From Erinaceus europaeus (lineage: Eukaryota > Chordata > Mammalia > Eulipotyphla > Erinaceidae): a stretch of 64,000 nucleotides of DNA. The translations under genes were made by a program, and so were the position numbers. The number at the start of each line of letters is the position of its first letter. The stretch's first letter is position 1. Under the pieces are notes generated by a model, which made no database searches, was not told the DNA's origin, and was given only the letters and a program-made list of their open reading frames with translations. Location of the stretch: contig NC_080176.1 in assembly GCF_950295315.1 (NCBI RefSeq), forward strand, positions 30,032,109-30,096,108. The letters are read 5' to 3'. Positions 51,684 to 62,880 of the stretch are shown one piece after another.

Positions 51684-52315
51684 ATTAGGAAATGGAAACT
51701 GAGAATTATTATTAGGTCATAAGGGTGGGGCTCTTATAAATAGCATTAGTTCCTTAATCAAAGAGTTCCAGAGAACTCCCTCCTCTCTTCCATCCTGCAA
51801 GAACACAAGAAACCTCGCACCCAGATGTGGGTGTTCAGGCTGAGATACTGATCTTTGACTTCCAGCCGCTAGAACTATGAGATACACAGCTCTGTTTAGT
51901 AACCCACAACAAACCTCTGGGAGGCCCATTCATCTGGGAAGACAACAGGGCACTAAGGTCTTACACCCCTTGCTTTGATGATGGAAGTGACAGAGTTGGC
52001 ACCAAAACTGCAGCCTGCTTCACTCCTTGGCTTGTTAGGGACTGAAGCAGCAAGGACCTTAAGGAGGGATATTGGACCCTCCTCAAGACAAGATGTCAAT
52101 GAACATCATGGGGCTTAGGAAATATGTTTCCTACCCCTGTCAAGCCATTCTTCAACATCAATGAGGTGTTCTAGAGTTCAACACAATCCTGACACTATCT
52201 ACCTGAGACAAGACTGATGACATGGAAGATGTCTTCTGGAGTGTTCCATGTAGCAGTCCTGTGAGGTGGCCGGGAAGTCACAGGTGTCTAAACTAGCTTA
52301 CTACATAACACGTAC
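51684..52315. other. Unique sequence
   Basis: Nothing recognised. Confidence 0.4.
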
Positions 52316-52902
52316 ATTTTTTTAAATGTCTTTATTGGGGGATTAATGATTCTAATCAACAGTAAAACATAGTAATTTGTATATGCATGACATTTCCCAG
52401 TTTTCCACATAACAGCTGGACCCAGTAGGTCCTCCTCTGCCATCATGTTCCAGGACCTGAACCCTCCCCCAATACCCCAAAGTCTTTTACTTTGGTGCAA
52501 TACACCAACTCCAGTCCAAGTTCTGTTTGGTGTTTTCCCTTCTTATCTTGTTTTTCAATTTCTGCCTATGAGTGAGATCATCCCATATTCATCCTTTTGT
52601 TTTTGGTTTATCTCACTTAACATGATTCCTTCAAGCTCCATCCAAGATGAGTTGAAGAAGGTGAAATAATCATTTTTAACTGCTGAGTAGTATTCCATTG
52701 TGTATATAGACAACTTACTCAGCCACTCATGTGTTGTTGGACACCTGGTTTGCTTCCAGATTTTGGCTATTACAATTTGTGCTGCTATGAACATAGGTAG
52801 ACACAAATATTTTTGAATGAATGTGTATATCCCCAGGAGAGTAATTGCAGGGTCACAGGTCCTAGCCTTCTGAGAGTTCTCCAGATTGCTCTCCACAACC
52901 AC
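52316..52902 (-). mobile_element. L1 3' end with ORF2 C-terminus, antisense
   Basis: 3' UTR at 52316-52555 (tail-1) and ORF2 C-terminal coding at 52555-52902. The L1 is 5'-truncated near 52905 and links tail-1 to a true L1 ORF2. Confidence 0.92.
52555..52902 (-). pseudogene. L1 ORF2p C-terminal fragment
   Basis: An uninterrupted 115-codon frame encodes the C-terminal region of L1 ORF2p (downstream of the reverse transcriptase). It contains IYTMEYYSAVKND and SWMELEGIMLSEINQKQKD, followed by a stop at the family's usual end. An intact frame over this length suggests a young L1. Endonuclease and reverse transcriptase are absent, so it is dead. Confidence 0.92.
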
Positions 52903-53544
52903 CTACATTGTTGTTATGCTTTTCTGACTTTCTCTGTCCTATGTCAATTATGCCAAAGTACTTGCAATGTCCAAAATGATTTTTTTTTTTTACTCCAGTG
53001 GGCAGGGGGAGACCCTGTTTTCAAGTCAACTAAGTCAACTACAAGTATGAATAATGGTCATAAAGAAAAACTAAAAAGAGAAGTGTTGGATAAATTCAGG
53101 GATAAAACATCAGATCTGGCAGTCACTAAATGCCCCTGAAACTTGATGAGGAGTCTCTGAAGGTGTTCAGAGAGTATTCCAGCAACAATTTATTTTAATT
53201 ACTCTGATCCTCTATTTAGGGCATCATGACGGCCCCTAAAGGGTCACTTAATTTTTTTTTGCTTATGCTTAACTAAATCTGACATGGAAAATTACATTTT
53301 AAATAGTATTCATTAAATTGGGGACTTGCAAAGGTTCTGAGATGTATCCTTCTAAAAGAGCAAAGGTCTGTGAGTCTGTATCATTAAATTCTTACAATAG
53401 CTCTGTGGGATTAAGAGAGCCCTGCTCACCTTACATAAGAGGCTTTGAAGGGAAAACTCTTTGCCAGGGAAGCTATTTGAAGGAGAGAGTTTGTCTTATT
53501 CCCCAGGAATAAGACACAGCAGACACTCAATATGTATCTCAGGG
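52903..53544. other. Unique sequence
   Basis: A 108-codon frame at 52813-53139 partly overlaps the L1 antisense and is not credible as a gene. Otherwise unassigned. Confidence 0.42.
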
Positions 53545-53685
53545 CTTCTCAGAGCATGGTCCCCAGCTAGTTGGCATCAGCATAGCTGAAGGTCCTGTTA
53601 GAAATGAATGTTCCCAGGCCCCAGCTTAGCTCTGCTGGCTCACACTCTGCAGAAGATTCTGATTTACACTCACACACTTGGACCC
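53545..53685 (-). mobile_element. MER5A-like hAT remnant, antisense
   Basis: 'agcatggtccccagctagtt', 'ggcatcagcatagctgaagg', 'gttagaaatgaatgttccca' and 'gaagattctgattta' follow MER5A order. Confidence 0.7.
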
Positions 53686-53784
53686 AGTGTTGAGTAGAGA
53701 GGAAATGGAGATGCCTGGAGTTTGCCTGGGAAAAGACAACAGGTTCAGGCTCCTCTGAGCTCTGAGGCCAAATTCAAAGAGAAG

Positions 53785-54325
53785 AAAGCCATGAGGGCTG
53801 GAGTCTTGTATGTAGAGTACACACATCACCATGCATGAGGTCCCAGGTTCAAATCCAGGTGCCCAAGTGCAGCTGTAGAAGCTTCAAGGGGCGTGGGGAT
53901 ATACAACATGATGGTTATGTAAAGAGACTCTCATGCCTGAGCCTCCAAAGTCCCAGGTTCAATCCCTTACACCACCATAAGCCAGAGCTGACTGGTGCTC
54001 TGGGAAAGGAACAAAAAAAGGAGGAGGAGGAGGAGCAGAAGGAGAAGGAGAAGAAGACAAAGGAGGAGAGGAGGAGGAAGAGAGAAGGAGAAGGAAGAGG
54101 AGGGGGAGAGGAGAAGGAGGAGAAAATAGGAAGAAGGAGAAGAAGAAAAGGAAGAAGACACAACTTTTAAGAGCAGTAGAGCAATGCTCTTGATGTCTCC
54201 TCTTTTCTAAGTCTCATTCTCCTTCTCTCTCTCTCTCTCACTTTCTATCAAAAAGGAAAATGGTCTCCAGGAACAGTGGAATCATGCAGGCACTGAGCCC
54301 CAGTAAAAGCCCTGGTGGCAAAATA
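53785..54325 (+). mobile_element. SINE interrupted by SINE-E plus purine tract
   Basis: The SINE head (53785-53892, 'gaggtcccaggttcaaatcc') and tail (54165-54325, 'gtctccaggaacagtggaat') are separated by an inserted SINE-E (53893-54005) whose tail is a 150-base polypurine tract. Confidence 0.75.
53893..54160 (+). mobile_element. SINE-E with polypurine tail
   Basis: 'acaacatgatggttatgtaa', 'gtcccaggttcaatccctta' and 'ccaccataagccagagctga', then GGA/GAA-rich to 54160. Confidence 0.88.
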
Positions 54326-54344
54326 AAAAGGAACGTGATGAGAA

Positions 54345-54545
54345 AGGGGGGGGGAGAGGAGGAGGAGGTATGCAGGTGCTAGGTGTCAAAGGAGAGAGAG
54401 AGAGAGAGGAGAAGAAGAAGGAGGAGGAGGAGGAGGAGGAGGTATGCAGGTGCTAGGTGTCAAAGGAGAGAGAGAGAGAGAGAGAGAGAGGAGAAGAAGG
54501 AGGAGGAGGAGGAGGAGGAGGAGGAGGTATGCAGGTGCTAGGTGT
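54345..54545. repeat. Compound minisatellite with 20-bp core
   Basis: The core ggtatgcaggtgctaggtgt begins at 54367, 54441 and 54526, separated by (GA)n, GAAG and (GGA)n blocks. Unit lengths are 74 and 85, differing only in the microsatellite parts. Confidence 0.93.
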
Positions 54546-55134
54546 TAAAGGGCTAGGATAGAAACCTCTCAGGACCCCGGGGTCCAGATCTTAAAGGAGT
54601 CTCCCACCCTCTAGCCAGAGTTGACAGGATAAACATCCATCCCCTACACTCACAGTTCCCCATCTCCCTCAGCAGTGTAACTAGAGTCCCTTCTCTGACA
54701 TGAACACAATTAGCCAACTTCCCGTTTTTCTTCCTTCCTCCCTAGCCTCCCACAGCTCAGGCCACCTGAGGAAAAGAAATTTCATCTTGCACAAAGCCAG
54801 ATTTATCTTTGTTCTCAGCGCAACAATGCAATGAAAGCCCAAATGATTTTTCCACATTTGATAGCACTTAGCAGCTTTTCATCAGTGCTAGAATAAAGAG
54901 GAGAACCATTCTCCTCGTTTCTGTTTACGGCAGCGATACAGCTGAATGAAAAACAATTTAAATCTATAAACTACAGAGATTTCTTTCTTTCTTTTCTTTT
55001 CTTTCTTTTTTTTTTTTTTGACATGAGACAAGCACCAAACATTTCAGTCACTTATCTGAAATTGCTGCTTGTCTGAGATGAAAGGGGCTTAAGAGATCAT
55101 TTGTCCATTATAAGGTGAGGTTTCCTTGAAAGTG
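54546..55134. other. Unique sequence with CTTT run
   Basis: (CTTT)n/T-run at about 54981-55019. No gene or repeat otherwise. Confidence 0.45.
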
Positions 55135-55305
55135 TTGTGAGAGGGCACTGGCTCACCATGTAGAGCACAGGTGTTCAAAGACCTGGGATCAAACCCCGAG
55201 ACACCAGCTGCAGAAGGGCAGCTTCCAGAGCAATGAAGCAGGGCTACAGGTATGTCTCTCACCTCCTCTCTTCCTCCCTCTATATGAGATGAAGAAGAAA
55301 AAAAA
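55135..55305 (+). mobile_element. SINE (A/C-like), diverged
   Basis: 'ggctcaccatgtagagcaca' and 'atgaagcagggctacaggta'. Confidence 0.7.
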
Positions 55306-55312
55306 TGACCAC

Positions 55313-55590
55313 AGGGCCAGACAGAGGCACACTAGGTTAAGCATGTATAGTACAAAGCACAAAGACTGGTGTTAGGATCTGTGTTCGAGCCCCCATTCCC
55401 CACCTGTAGGGGAGGACACTTCACTTGTGGTGAAGCAGGTATGCAGGTGTCTGTCTTTCTCTCTCCCTCTATACCTCCTCCTCTCGGTTTCTCTCTGTCT
55501 TATCCAATAAAATGGAGAAAAAAATGCCTGCCCGGAGTAGAGGAGTAGCAGGCACCAAGCCCCAATAATAACCCTGGAGGTAGAAAAAGA
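55313..55590 (+). mobile_element. SINE-B with optional end
   Basis: 'gaggcacactaggttaagca', 'gtgaagcaggtatgcaggtg' and 'aataaccctggaggtagaaa'. A second optional-end fragment follows at about 55605-55665. Confidence 0.88.
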
Positions 55591-55599
55591 AAAAAAGAA

Positions 55600-55954
55600 A
55601 ACCACCAGAAATGATGAAGTCATCATATAAGCAGTGAGCCCTGGCAATAATCCTGGAGCCAAAATATAAAATTAAATCAAGTGAAGTAAATATTGTGTAG
55701 AGTGGGCTAGAGGGGTCCTGATTTCTACCTCCTGCTTCGTTTGTATCAGAGTAATGCCCTAGTTCTTCTCTTTTTTCTTATCAATAAAATTTTTTTTAAA
55801 AAGCCATATTGTGTGTGCGTGCATTTTAGTGTCCTTCGAGAAAATACATGCAATTTTTATACCCAACTCAGACTTTCAATGGTGGTATTGTCTGAAATTA
55901 AAAAAAAAAGTCATTAGTAAGTAAAAACCCAAAGCGAGGTGGTTTCTAAAGTCA
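55600..55954. other. SINE-end fragments and unique sequence
   Basis: A partial SINE-B end (55605-55665) and a D-like tail ending 'cttatcaataaaattttttt' (about 55695-55800). The rest is unassigned. Confidence 0.5.
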
Positions 55955-56140
55955 CTAGGGGCTGGGTGATGATGCATCTTGTAGGGTGCACACATTGCCA
56001 TGCACAAGGACCCTGGTTCAAGTCCTCCAGTCCCCACCTGCAGTGGTGAAGCAGGGCTGCAAGTCTATCTTCTTCTCTACCTCCCCTGTCTCTCTCAATT
56101 TATCTTTGTCTCTATGCAAAATTTATAAATAAGATATTTA
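55955..56140 (+). mobile_element. SINE-A
   Basis: 'gtgatgatgcatcttgtagg', 'gtgaagcagggctgcaagtc' and 'tctatgcaaaatttataaat'. Confidence 0.87.
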
Positions 56141-56162
56141 AAAAAGAAAGGCAGAGGATGAA

Positions 56163-56205
56163 CGAAGGAAGGAAGGGAGGGAGGAAGAGAGGGAGGGAGG
56201 GAGCA
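56163..56205. repeat. (GGAA)/(GGGA)n purine repeat
   Basis: Short purine array. Confidence 0.85.
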
Positions 56206-56649
56206 AAAGCCCAGATGCAAAACCTGTGGAAGTGATACATGTGATCTGGTAGTTAGTTCATCATTGTTCCATCCCAGAAATTTCCAGTGGAGAGAAAGTT
56301 CCTGGAAGAGATACTTAGGAGCTTGTGGAAGGGAACACAAGAGTTGAGGAGGGACCCAGTATCCCACTGCAGTCATTACTGCCTCTCAGTCTGAAAGATC
56401 AAGAAATCTAGGGATGGAAATTGTGTGACCCTGGTGGTTGCTTCCAGCTGGCCTGGCAAGAGGCAAGAGCAATCACCAACAGACAGCTCACCCTTGCCTC
56501 CTAGAGCTTCAAAACCAGGTGGAGCAGAAGCCAAAACTAGAAAGGAGGACAGAGAGCCAGCAAAGATCAATGGAGCAAGGCAGTCTCCAGATCCCAACAG
56601 TACAAATGGTGGGCTTGGGTGTCAGGAAAGTGTCACTCTAAACCCTAGT
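56206..56649. other. Unique sequence
   Basis: Nothing recognised. Open frames on both strands at 56376-56841 are unassigned. Confidence 0.4.
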
Positions 56650-56805
56650 TTCTTTCTTGGGAAGGGAGAGAGACAGAGAAGCACCTGCAACACTGCTTCA
56701 CCACTCGCAAAGCTTTCCCTCTGCAGATGGAACTCAGGTCTCAAACCAGGATCCTTGTGCACTGTAACATGTGCATTCAACCAGGTGCATAGCCATCCAG
56801 CCCCA
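56650..56805 (-). mobile_element. SINE-A, antisense, tail-truncated
   Basis: 'acactgcttcaccactcgca' and 'caaccaggtgcatagccatc'. Confidence 0.88.
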
Positions 56806-56859
56806 AGAAAGGCATATTCAGGCCTGTTTCACTGCTCATGACACTCTTTTTTAAAAAAA

Positions 56860-57050
56860 ATTTTTAAAGATATGTATTAGATAAAGACGGAGGGGCACCT
56901 GCAGCACTGCTTCAATGCTCATGACCCCCAAACACACATACACACACACACTCACACACACACAAACAGGTGAGGAGCTGGGGCTTGAACCTGGGTCCTT
57001 GCACATTGTAACATGTGCCCTCACCAGTGAATGCCATCCCTGGGCCCCTA
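56860..57050 (-). mobile_element. SINE-A with internal (CA)n, antisense
   Basis: Body 'gcagcactgcttcaatgctc', then a (CA)n expansion at about 56931-56966 replacing the CTGCAGGTG-flanking segment, then the head complement. Confidence 0.85.
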
Positions 57051-57408
57051 AAGTCTCTTCTCTCACCCAGTTTGCTGGACTGTCTTTCAGCTCCACAAAA
57101 ATTACCATCATTGCTCTTCCATTGCTTTCTATCTGCACAGTACAATTATTACTTTTCTACTGCACCCCCATCTAAACAGGGTTTCCTAGTTTCCACTACA
57201 TTCTAACATCATGAAAGGCAGAGATGATTCAATTCAGTGTGTTGAAAGAGCATTACCTAACTGATTTTAAATGTTTTCTCCCAGCTGTAATTTCACAAAT
57301 ACTGCTAGAGACAAAAAAAAAAAAAAAAAGACTCACTATTGGGATAAAAGTCAGTGTATACTTGAATTTACCCAGTGCTTGAAAATGTATAAAATTTCTC
57401 CCCACACT

Positions 57409-57443
<35 letters not shown>

Positions 57444-57579
57444 AAATCCTAACTGAACTCAAAGTGTGTGTGTGGGGGGGGGCTCTGTACTACAGATAAT
57501 CAAATTAAGAAGCTCCCAAAGTAGAGCCAGATCTGGAAATAAGGTCTCCAGTCTTTTTTTTTTTCTTCTTCTTCCTGTT
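57051..57579. other. Unique sequence with (TG)n arrays
   Basis: (TG)n at 57414-57440 and 57463-57472, then G8. A poly-A run lies at 57312-57329. No gene. Confidence 0.5.
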
Positions 57580-57815
57580 TTTGTCTTTATTGGGCAGATT
57601 AATGGTTTACAACTGACATTAAAATACAATAGTTTGTACTCGTGTAACATTTTTCAGTTTTCTGTAGAACGATTCAACACCCTCTAGGTCCTCCTCTGCC
57701 ATCATGTTCTAGAATCTGAACCCTCCCTTTACCCCCAGAGTCTTTTACTTCAGTGCAATATACCAAATACAGTTCAAGTTCTGCTTTGTGTTTTCTTATT
57801 TGTCAACTTCCTTTT
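57580..57815 (-). mobile_element. L1 tail-1 fragment, antisense
   Basis: 'gtctttattgggcagattaa' to 'gtgttttcttatttgtcaac'. Joined to element X at an A/T run. Confidence 0.87.
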
Positions 57816-58018
57816 TTAAAAAAATATTAATAATTTGATAATGATTGACAAGATTGTGGGATAAGAGGGATATAGTTCCACACAATTCCCACCACCAGAG
57901 TGCCATCCCCTCCGTTAGAAGGTTCCCTATCCTTTATTCCTCTGGGAGTATGGACCAAAGATCTCTAAGGGGTGCAGAAGTTAGGAGATCTGGCTTCTGT
58001 AATTGCTTGTGTAATATT
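57816..58018 (-). mobile_element. Element X 3' part, antisense
   Basis: 'gattgacaagattgtgggat', 'cacaattcccaccaccagag' and 'ggcttctgtaattgcttgtg'. A (CTC)n array (58019-58063) follows. Confidence 0.87.
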
Positions 58019-58079
58019 CTCTTCCTCCTCCTCTTCCTCCTCCTCCTCCTCCTCCTCCTCCTCTGTATCTGTTGTCTTC

Positions 58080-58255
58080 TTTTTAGAGACAGAGAGAAAT
58101 GAAGAAGGAAAGGTGATAGAGAGAGACTGATCTACAGCCCTGCTTCACTGCTCTTGAAGCTTTTCACCCCTTGCATGTGAGGACCAGGGCCTTGAACCCA
58201 GGTCCTTGTGAGTGGTCACCTGTGCAACTGTCTGATGCACCTTTGCCTGCCCTCA
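58080..58255 (-). mobile_element. SINE-A, antisense
   Basis: 'tctacagccctgcttcactg', 'gccttgaacccaggtccttg' and 'ctgatgcacctttgcctgcc'. Confidence 0.87.
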
Positions 58256-59207
58256 AGCTCTCCAGGCTTACAGCTTCAGTGTACTTACTGTCTGTGGAGT
58301 AAATCACTTGGGATGTTGTATTATTGTAACTTGGCCAACTTGGCAAGGGTGGAGTTTTGAATCTCTGTCATAGAAGGCAGCTTGCCCAGCCCGCCGCCAC
58401 CGCCGCCACCAGCGCTGCAGCCAAGTGAGAAGCAATTTCCAGCCCCAGCGCGCTCAAACACGCCTGCTGCGGGTCTGCTCATGCTCCCTGGTACAGAGGC
58501 GAAACGCTGGCCTTCCGTAGGACACCTTCGCACAAAGGTGGGGAAAATCATCCCTGATTCTCCCTGATCACAGCATTCTCCAACTCAACCGGGATGATTG
58601 ACACGGCCAGGGGATGAATGCCTGGATTGTGCGCCGCCCCCTGCCCCCCCCCCCCCGCCCCGCCGCCCCCAACCACATTCAAGCAGCAGCCCATCCAGGG
58701 GGCAGCGGCTCTGCCCTTCCTTTAAGCTTACAGGATGGAGAGGAAGATTCCAGATTGGTCACAGGCAAGGCATCCCAGAGATCACAGTTCCCTTTGTGTT
58801 CCCAGGAAATCCTTCATCAAAGCCCCTAAATCCCTTCTCTTCTCTTCTCTAAGCCTTCATGTTGTTCTGGCCTGTGGGAAGACAGAAACAGCTGGCTATG
58901 GCTGGGAGACACAGCAGCCGCCTCTGGAATCTGCACACTGCGGGGGTTCCCCTGTCAGACACCAGGGGGGTGGGAGATGTCACAGGCAGAGAAAGCAAGA
59001 AAGCCTCCCTCCTGGGGGAGGGTCACTCCCACCACATCCCAGACTCTCATGGGCTACTCATCCCACCCCAGTGCACAGGCCCCCAGACAGAAGAAACATA
59101 CAAGAAACGGAAGCCCTCTGCCACACACTGTCTCTTCCAGCCCTCTCCTCCTGGCTCTTTATGTCTTCTTGGGAGGGTCATACTTTGGTCAGAACTGAGG
59201 CTTCCAG
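58256..59207. other. Unique, partly CpG-bearing sequence
   Basis: Holds the GC-rich segment 58380-58720 with CCGCCG and C14 runs and several CpGs. Overlapping open frames exist on both strands (for example 58735-59220) but none has a recognised domain. Confidence 0.5.
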
Positions 59208-59362
59208 GCTGGTGAAATAGCTCACCTGGAGAGTGCTCTGCTTTGCCATGTGCACAACTCACCTGGGGTCAAGCCCAGCCTCCACCAGTTGAAGGAAGTT
59301 CCAGAGATGTCGTCTCTTTCACTCCCTCTCTCTGATTTCTCTGTCTCTATCCATAACAAACA
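59208..59362 (+). mobile_element. SINE-C
   Basis: 'gtgaaatagctcacctggag', 'tgctttgccatgtgcacaac' and 'tctatccataacaaacaaac'. Near-consensus. Confidence 0.9.
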
Positions 59363-59534
59363 AACTGAAGTTTCCCTGCTTGCCACTGTACTGCTGTCTT
59401 CTCTATTCCCTTGCTCATAGTCAGGGTCTCTGTAGATGGATGGCTTTGTAGTTCTCCCTCTCCTAACTCCTTGTGCTTTTCCACCATGTAGAATGGCGGT
59501 GAGAAGTGGATCTTTTAAAAATGTTAGGTATTTA

Positions 59535-59687
59535 TTTATTTATTTATTTTTTTGGATAGAGACTGAGAGAAATCAAGAGGAAAAGGGGAGAAAAGGAGAG
59601 AGAAAGAGAGACATCTGCAACCCTGTTTCATGGCTCGTGAATCTTTTCCCCTGAAAGTAGGAGCCAGGGGCTTGAACCTGGAGATAG

Positions 59688-59734
<47 letters not shown>

Positions 59735-59865
59735 GATAGAGAGAGAGAGACCCACAGCCCTGCTTCATGGTTCATGAGTCTTCTCCCCTGAAAGCAGGAA
59801 CCAGGGGCTTGAGCCTGAGTCCTCACATAATGCACTCCACGAACTTTACAACCACTCACGCCCAA
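59535..59865 (-). mobile_element. Two partial SINE-A copies around (GAAA)n
   Basis: Copy 1 (about 59540-59684) lacks its head; copy 2 (59733-59865) lacks its tail. Both carry 'ttcccctgaaag'-type bodies, and a (GAAA)n array at 59688-59732 lies between. Looks like an unequal-crossover duplication of one SINE. Confidence 0.78.
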
Positions 59866-60491
59866 GTCGTTATCATTTTTCCTGCCAACATACATTCATC
59901 CTCTAGGTCAGGTTCACCCACAGTTCACCAGACAGTTTGGAGTAACTTAGTCTTTCCTTCTACTCCACTTTTAAGGGCACAGAAGACAGAGTGTCTTTTG
60001 CAAAGGTTGCATGTTTCCAAAAAAAAAAAAAAGACTCATTGCACATTGAAATTCTTCTCATTGCTGAGAGGCACTTGAAAGGAAAAAAAAAAAGCTGTCT
60101 GCTTTGCATTAGCAAATAAAAATGCTTTCAAGATGCTGAGAAGCATGGGGAAGGAAAGAACAAGGTCGAAAATGCAAGCCCCATAGCCCCACCAACCCAT
60201 CAGGGGTTACTGGTAACAAGTGAGGGATAGCCCCAGGGCACATCCTCTCAACTGGGCTCATTTCCCCAGGTTGGGGCTAAAGGACACACAGTCTCATCTC
60301 TGGCTTCTTACCAGGGGTGGGAAAGTGCCAAGCTGACATGAGTCACTGAGTAGCTACCAAGGGTCCTGGGGCCACTGCTCACCTGGGCCCACAGAGCCTG
60401 CTGGTCAGTTCCCCTTTCCCCCACCCACCAAGATACATGGAAACAATTATTCCAGTGCCAGAGCCATCCATCCTGGCACTGTCTCATTCAT
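59866..60491. other. Unique sequence
   Basis: Two poly-A runs only; nothing else recognised. Confidence 0.4.
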
Positions 60492-60751
60492 ATAGAATTA
60501 AGGACTTTGGGCCAGGTAGTGGTGCACCTGCTTGAGCACACATATTACTATGCTCATGGACTTGGGTTCAAGTCCCCAGTCCCAATCTATAAAAAATATC
60601 TGGAAAGCTTTGTGATAGGTGAAGCACAGTTGCAGGTATCTCTCTGTCTCTCTACTTCTCTATCTCCCCTTTCCCTCTCAATTTCTGGTTGTCTCTGTCC
60701 ACTAAATTAATTAATTAATTAATTAATTAATTAATTAAAAAATAGAATTAA
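60492..60751 (+). mobile_element. SINE-A with 10-bp target duplication
   Basis: atagaattaa at 60492-60501 and 60742-60751 flanks a SINE-A whose tail is an (AATT)n/(TTAA)n array (about 60705-60738). Confidence 0.92.
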
Positions 60752-61104
60752 AGCTTTCTTTCGGAAAGGAGGATCATTCCAGAAAGGAAGGACATGGCAT
60801 CTGGCTTTGATTTTTTTTTACCCCTGTAGCACTAGCCCGGAACATACGGTTTCCTTCAGGGGCTCACACTCATTCCTTGAGTAGGGATACCATTAAGAAG
60901 ACAAGGGGAAACCTTGAATTTCCCAGGAGAATCACTCGCTAGCTTCTTCAAGCATTGTTTGGATGGACTAGAAGGACTGTTTTGCAAAGAATTATCTACA
61001 CAGTCAGAAAGAGAATAGTTCCCATTGCACCAGTCCTGGGTGTTCCCAGGGAGGTGGGTACTGAACTAAGTGCTCTTGACTCCTGATTCTACTGTAACCT
61101 TCTA
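60752..61104. other. Unique sequence
   Basis: Nothing recognised. Confidence 0.4.
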
Positions 61105-61355
61105 ATTACTCCTTTTCCTCCCGCTCCTCTTCCTATTTCTCTTCTCCCCTTCCTTCCACTCCTCATCCTTTTCCTTCTCCCTCTCCTCTTTCTCCTTTTC
61201 CTCCTCCTATTCCTCCTCCTCTCTTTCCTCAACCTCCCCCTCCTCTTTCTCCTCCAGTGCTCTTTCATAGCACTGAAGCTCCCCTCAACACTATGGGGGC
61301 CAGATTCAAACTGGGCTGTCGCACTAGCCAAATGAACTATTCCACCCTCCCTCCC
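61105..61355 (-). mobile_element. Polypyrimidine tract and SINE-E-like head, antisense
   Basis: A C/T tract (61105-61256) precedes a tRNA-SINE head complement ('ccagattcaaactgggctgt'). Confidence 0.65.
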
Positions 61356-61869
61356 ACAAATGACTTTAAACTTCCCAACACCCCTGCACCATGACTATTT
61401 TATGGAAAAGCAACAGGAAGGAGGTGTACAGTCAATACCTATCAGGACAGGCTTAGGTATGAGGGGTAGGGCTCAGCCCTTGAGATCAGCCGGTAAGGCA
61501 GAGAGGAGGCAGGCACTGAGACCCCCGGGGCTTAAAGGGGGAACTGATGAGCCCACCAGCCTTGGGGCCATGCCAGCAAGCTCTGATCTCACTCAGTGGA
61601 CATAAGGGACCTTCAGGGAGCAGTGGCTCATACCTGTGAGTTGAAAGCAGCCCCCCATGTGCAACAAGGAGAACTGAGGCTCTGAGGCACCTGCTCTGTT
61701 TCACAGCCACTTGAAACCACCATTCAGGCTACAGGTTGTAGGTGCAGGGTTTGAACTTGCCTCACAGGGTAGGAGGAGAGCCCAGACAGACACTGGGGTG
61801 GACTGTGGGTCCCACTCGTGACTTGTGGTGCAGAAGTCAGGACACACAGACACAAGGGACCAGACAGGA
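61356..61869. other. Unique sequence, possible MIR
   Basis: 'ggagaactgaggctctgagg' to 'gcagggtttgaacttgcctc' (about 61668-61763) may be an antisense MIR. Otherwise unassigned. Confidence 0.42.
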
Positions 61870-62080
61870 GCTGAACCACCAAAATCAAAGGGGCAGTGGT
61901 GCACCCAGTTGAGCCCATGTTACTGTGCACACAGACCCAGGTTTAAGCCCTGGTCCCCACCTGCAGGGGCAAAATATCATGAGCAGTGAAGCAGGGCTAC
62001 AGTTGTCTCTCTTTTGCTTTCTCCTTCTCTATCTCGCCCTCTCAGTTTCTCTCTGTCTTATCAAAGAGAAAGGGGAAAAA
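61870..62080 (+). mobile_element. SINE-A
   Basis: 'gcagtggtgcacccagttga', 'gtgaagcagggctacagttg' and 'ctgtcttatcaaagagaaag'. Confidence 0.87.
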
Positions 62081-62084
62081 AATC

Positions 62085-62250
62085 AAAAGAGCCCATTGGT
62101 ACAGGGTAGGACTTGCATGCCTGAGGTCCCTGGTTCAATCCCTGGCACTACCTCTACCAGAAATGAGTGGTGCTCTGCTCTCTCTCTCTTTCTTATCCCC
62201 TCTTTCTCCCTCCCTCTCTCTCAACAAGTAAAAAATAAAAAGCTGTACAA
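62085..62250 (+). mobile_element. SINE-D
   Basis: 'cattggtacagggtaggact', 'gtccctggttcaatccctgg' and 'caacaagtaaaaaataaaaa'. Confidence 0.82.
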
Positions 62251-62489
62251 ATCAAAAGGATCAACTAGCCAGCAAGACACCACACCCTAGGGAGGAAGAA
62301 AGGAAAGAAGGAAGGAAGGACAGTCCACTATGCTATTCCAGGAATTCTTTTCCAGGGGACTCCACATGTTGGGGTTCTGCACATCAATGCTCAGCCTCCC
62401 CCAAAGCTCACCCCTTTGGAGGTGGGAGAGGCAACTCATTTTTCTAAAAATTTATTTATTTAAAATGGACAACAATACCATTACTTTTT
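62251..62489. other. Unique sequence with (GAAG)n
   Basis: GGAA/GAAG repeat at 62293-62320. Otherwise unassigned. Confidence 0.45.
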
Positions 62490-62643
62490 TTAAAAAGATA
62501 TTATTTATTTATTAATGAGAAAAATAGGAGGAGAGAGAGAGAGAGAACCAGACATCACTGTGGCGCATGTGCTGCAAAGGATCAAACTCGGGACCTCATG
62601 CTTCAGAGTTCAATGTTTTATCCACTGTACCACCACCCAGACC
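62490..62643 (-). mobile_element. SINE-D/E-type, antisense
   Basis: 'gatcaaactcgggacctcat' and 'ttatccactgtaccaccacc'. Confidence 0.8.
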
Positions 62644-62647
62644 ACTC

Positions 62648-62650
62648 TAT

Positions 62651-62681
<31 letters not shown>

Positions 62682-62880
62682 CTTATGATAGAAATCGAGA
62701 GGAAAGGATAATGAGAAGGAGGGAGAGAGAGAGAGAGAAAGAAAGAAAGAGAGACCTGCAACACTGCTTCACTGTTCATAAAGCTTCCCTGTGGCAGGTA
62801 GGGGACCTGGGGCTTGAACTTAGGTCCTTGCATGTTGTAACATGTTCTCTACAGGGTATGCCAGTATCTGGTCTCTAGCT
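62648..62880 (-). mobile_element. SINE-A with (TTTA)n, antisense
   Basis: (TTTA)n at 62648-62682, 'aacactgcttcactgttcat' and 'gggcttgaacttaggtcctt'. Confidence 0.88.
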
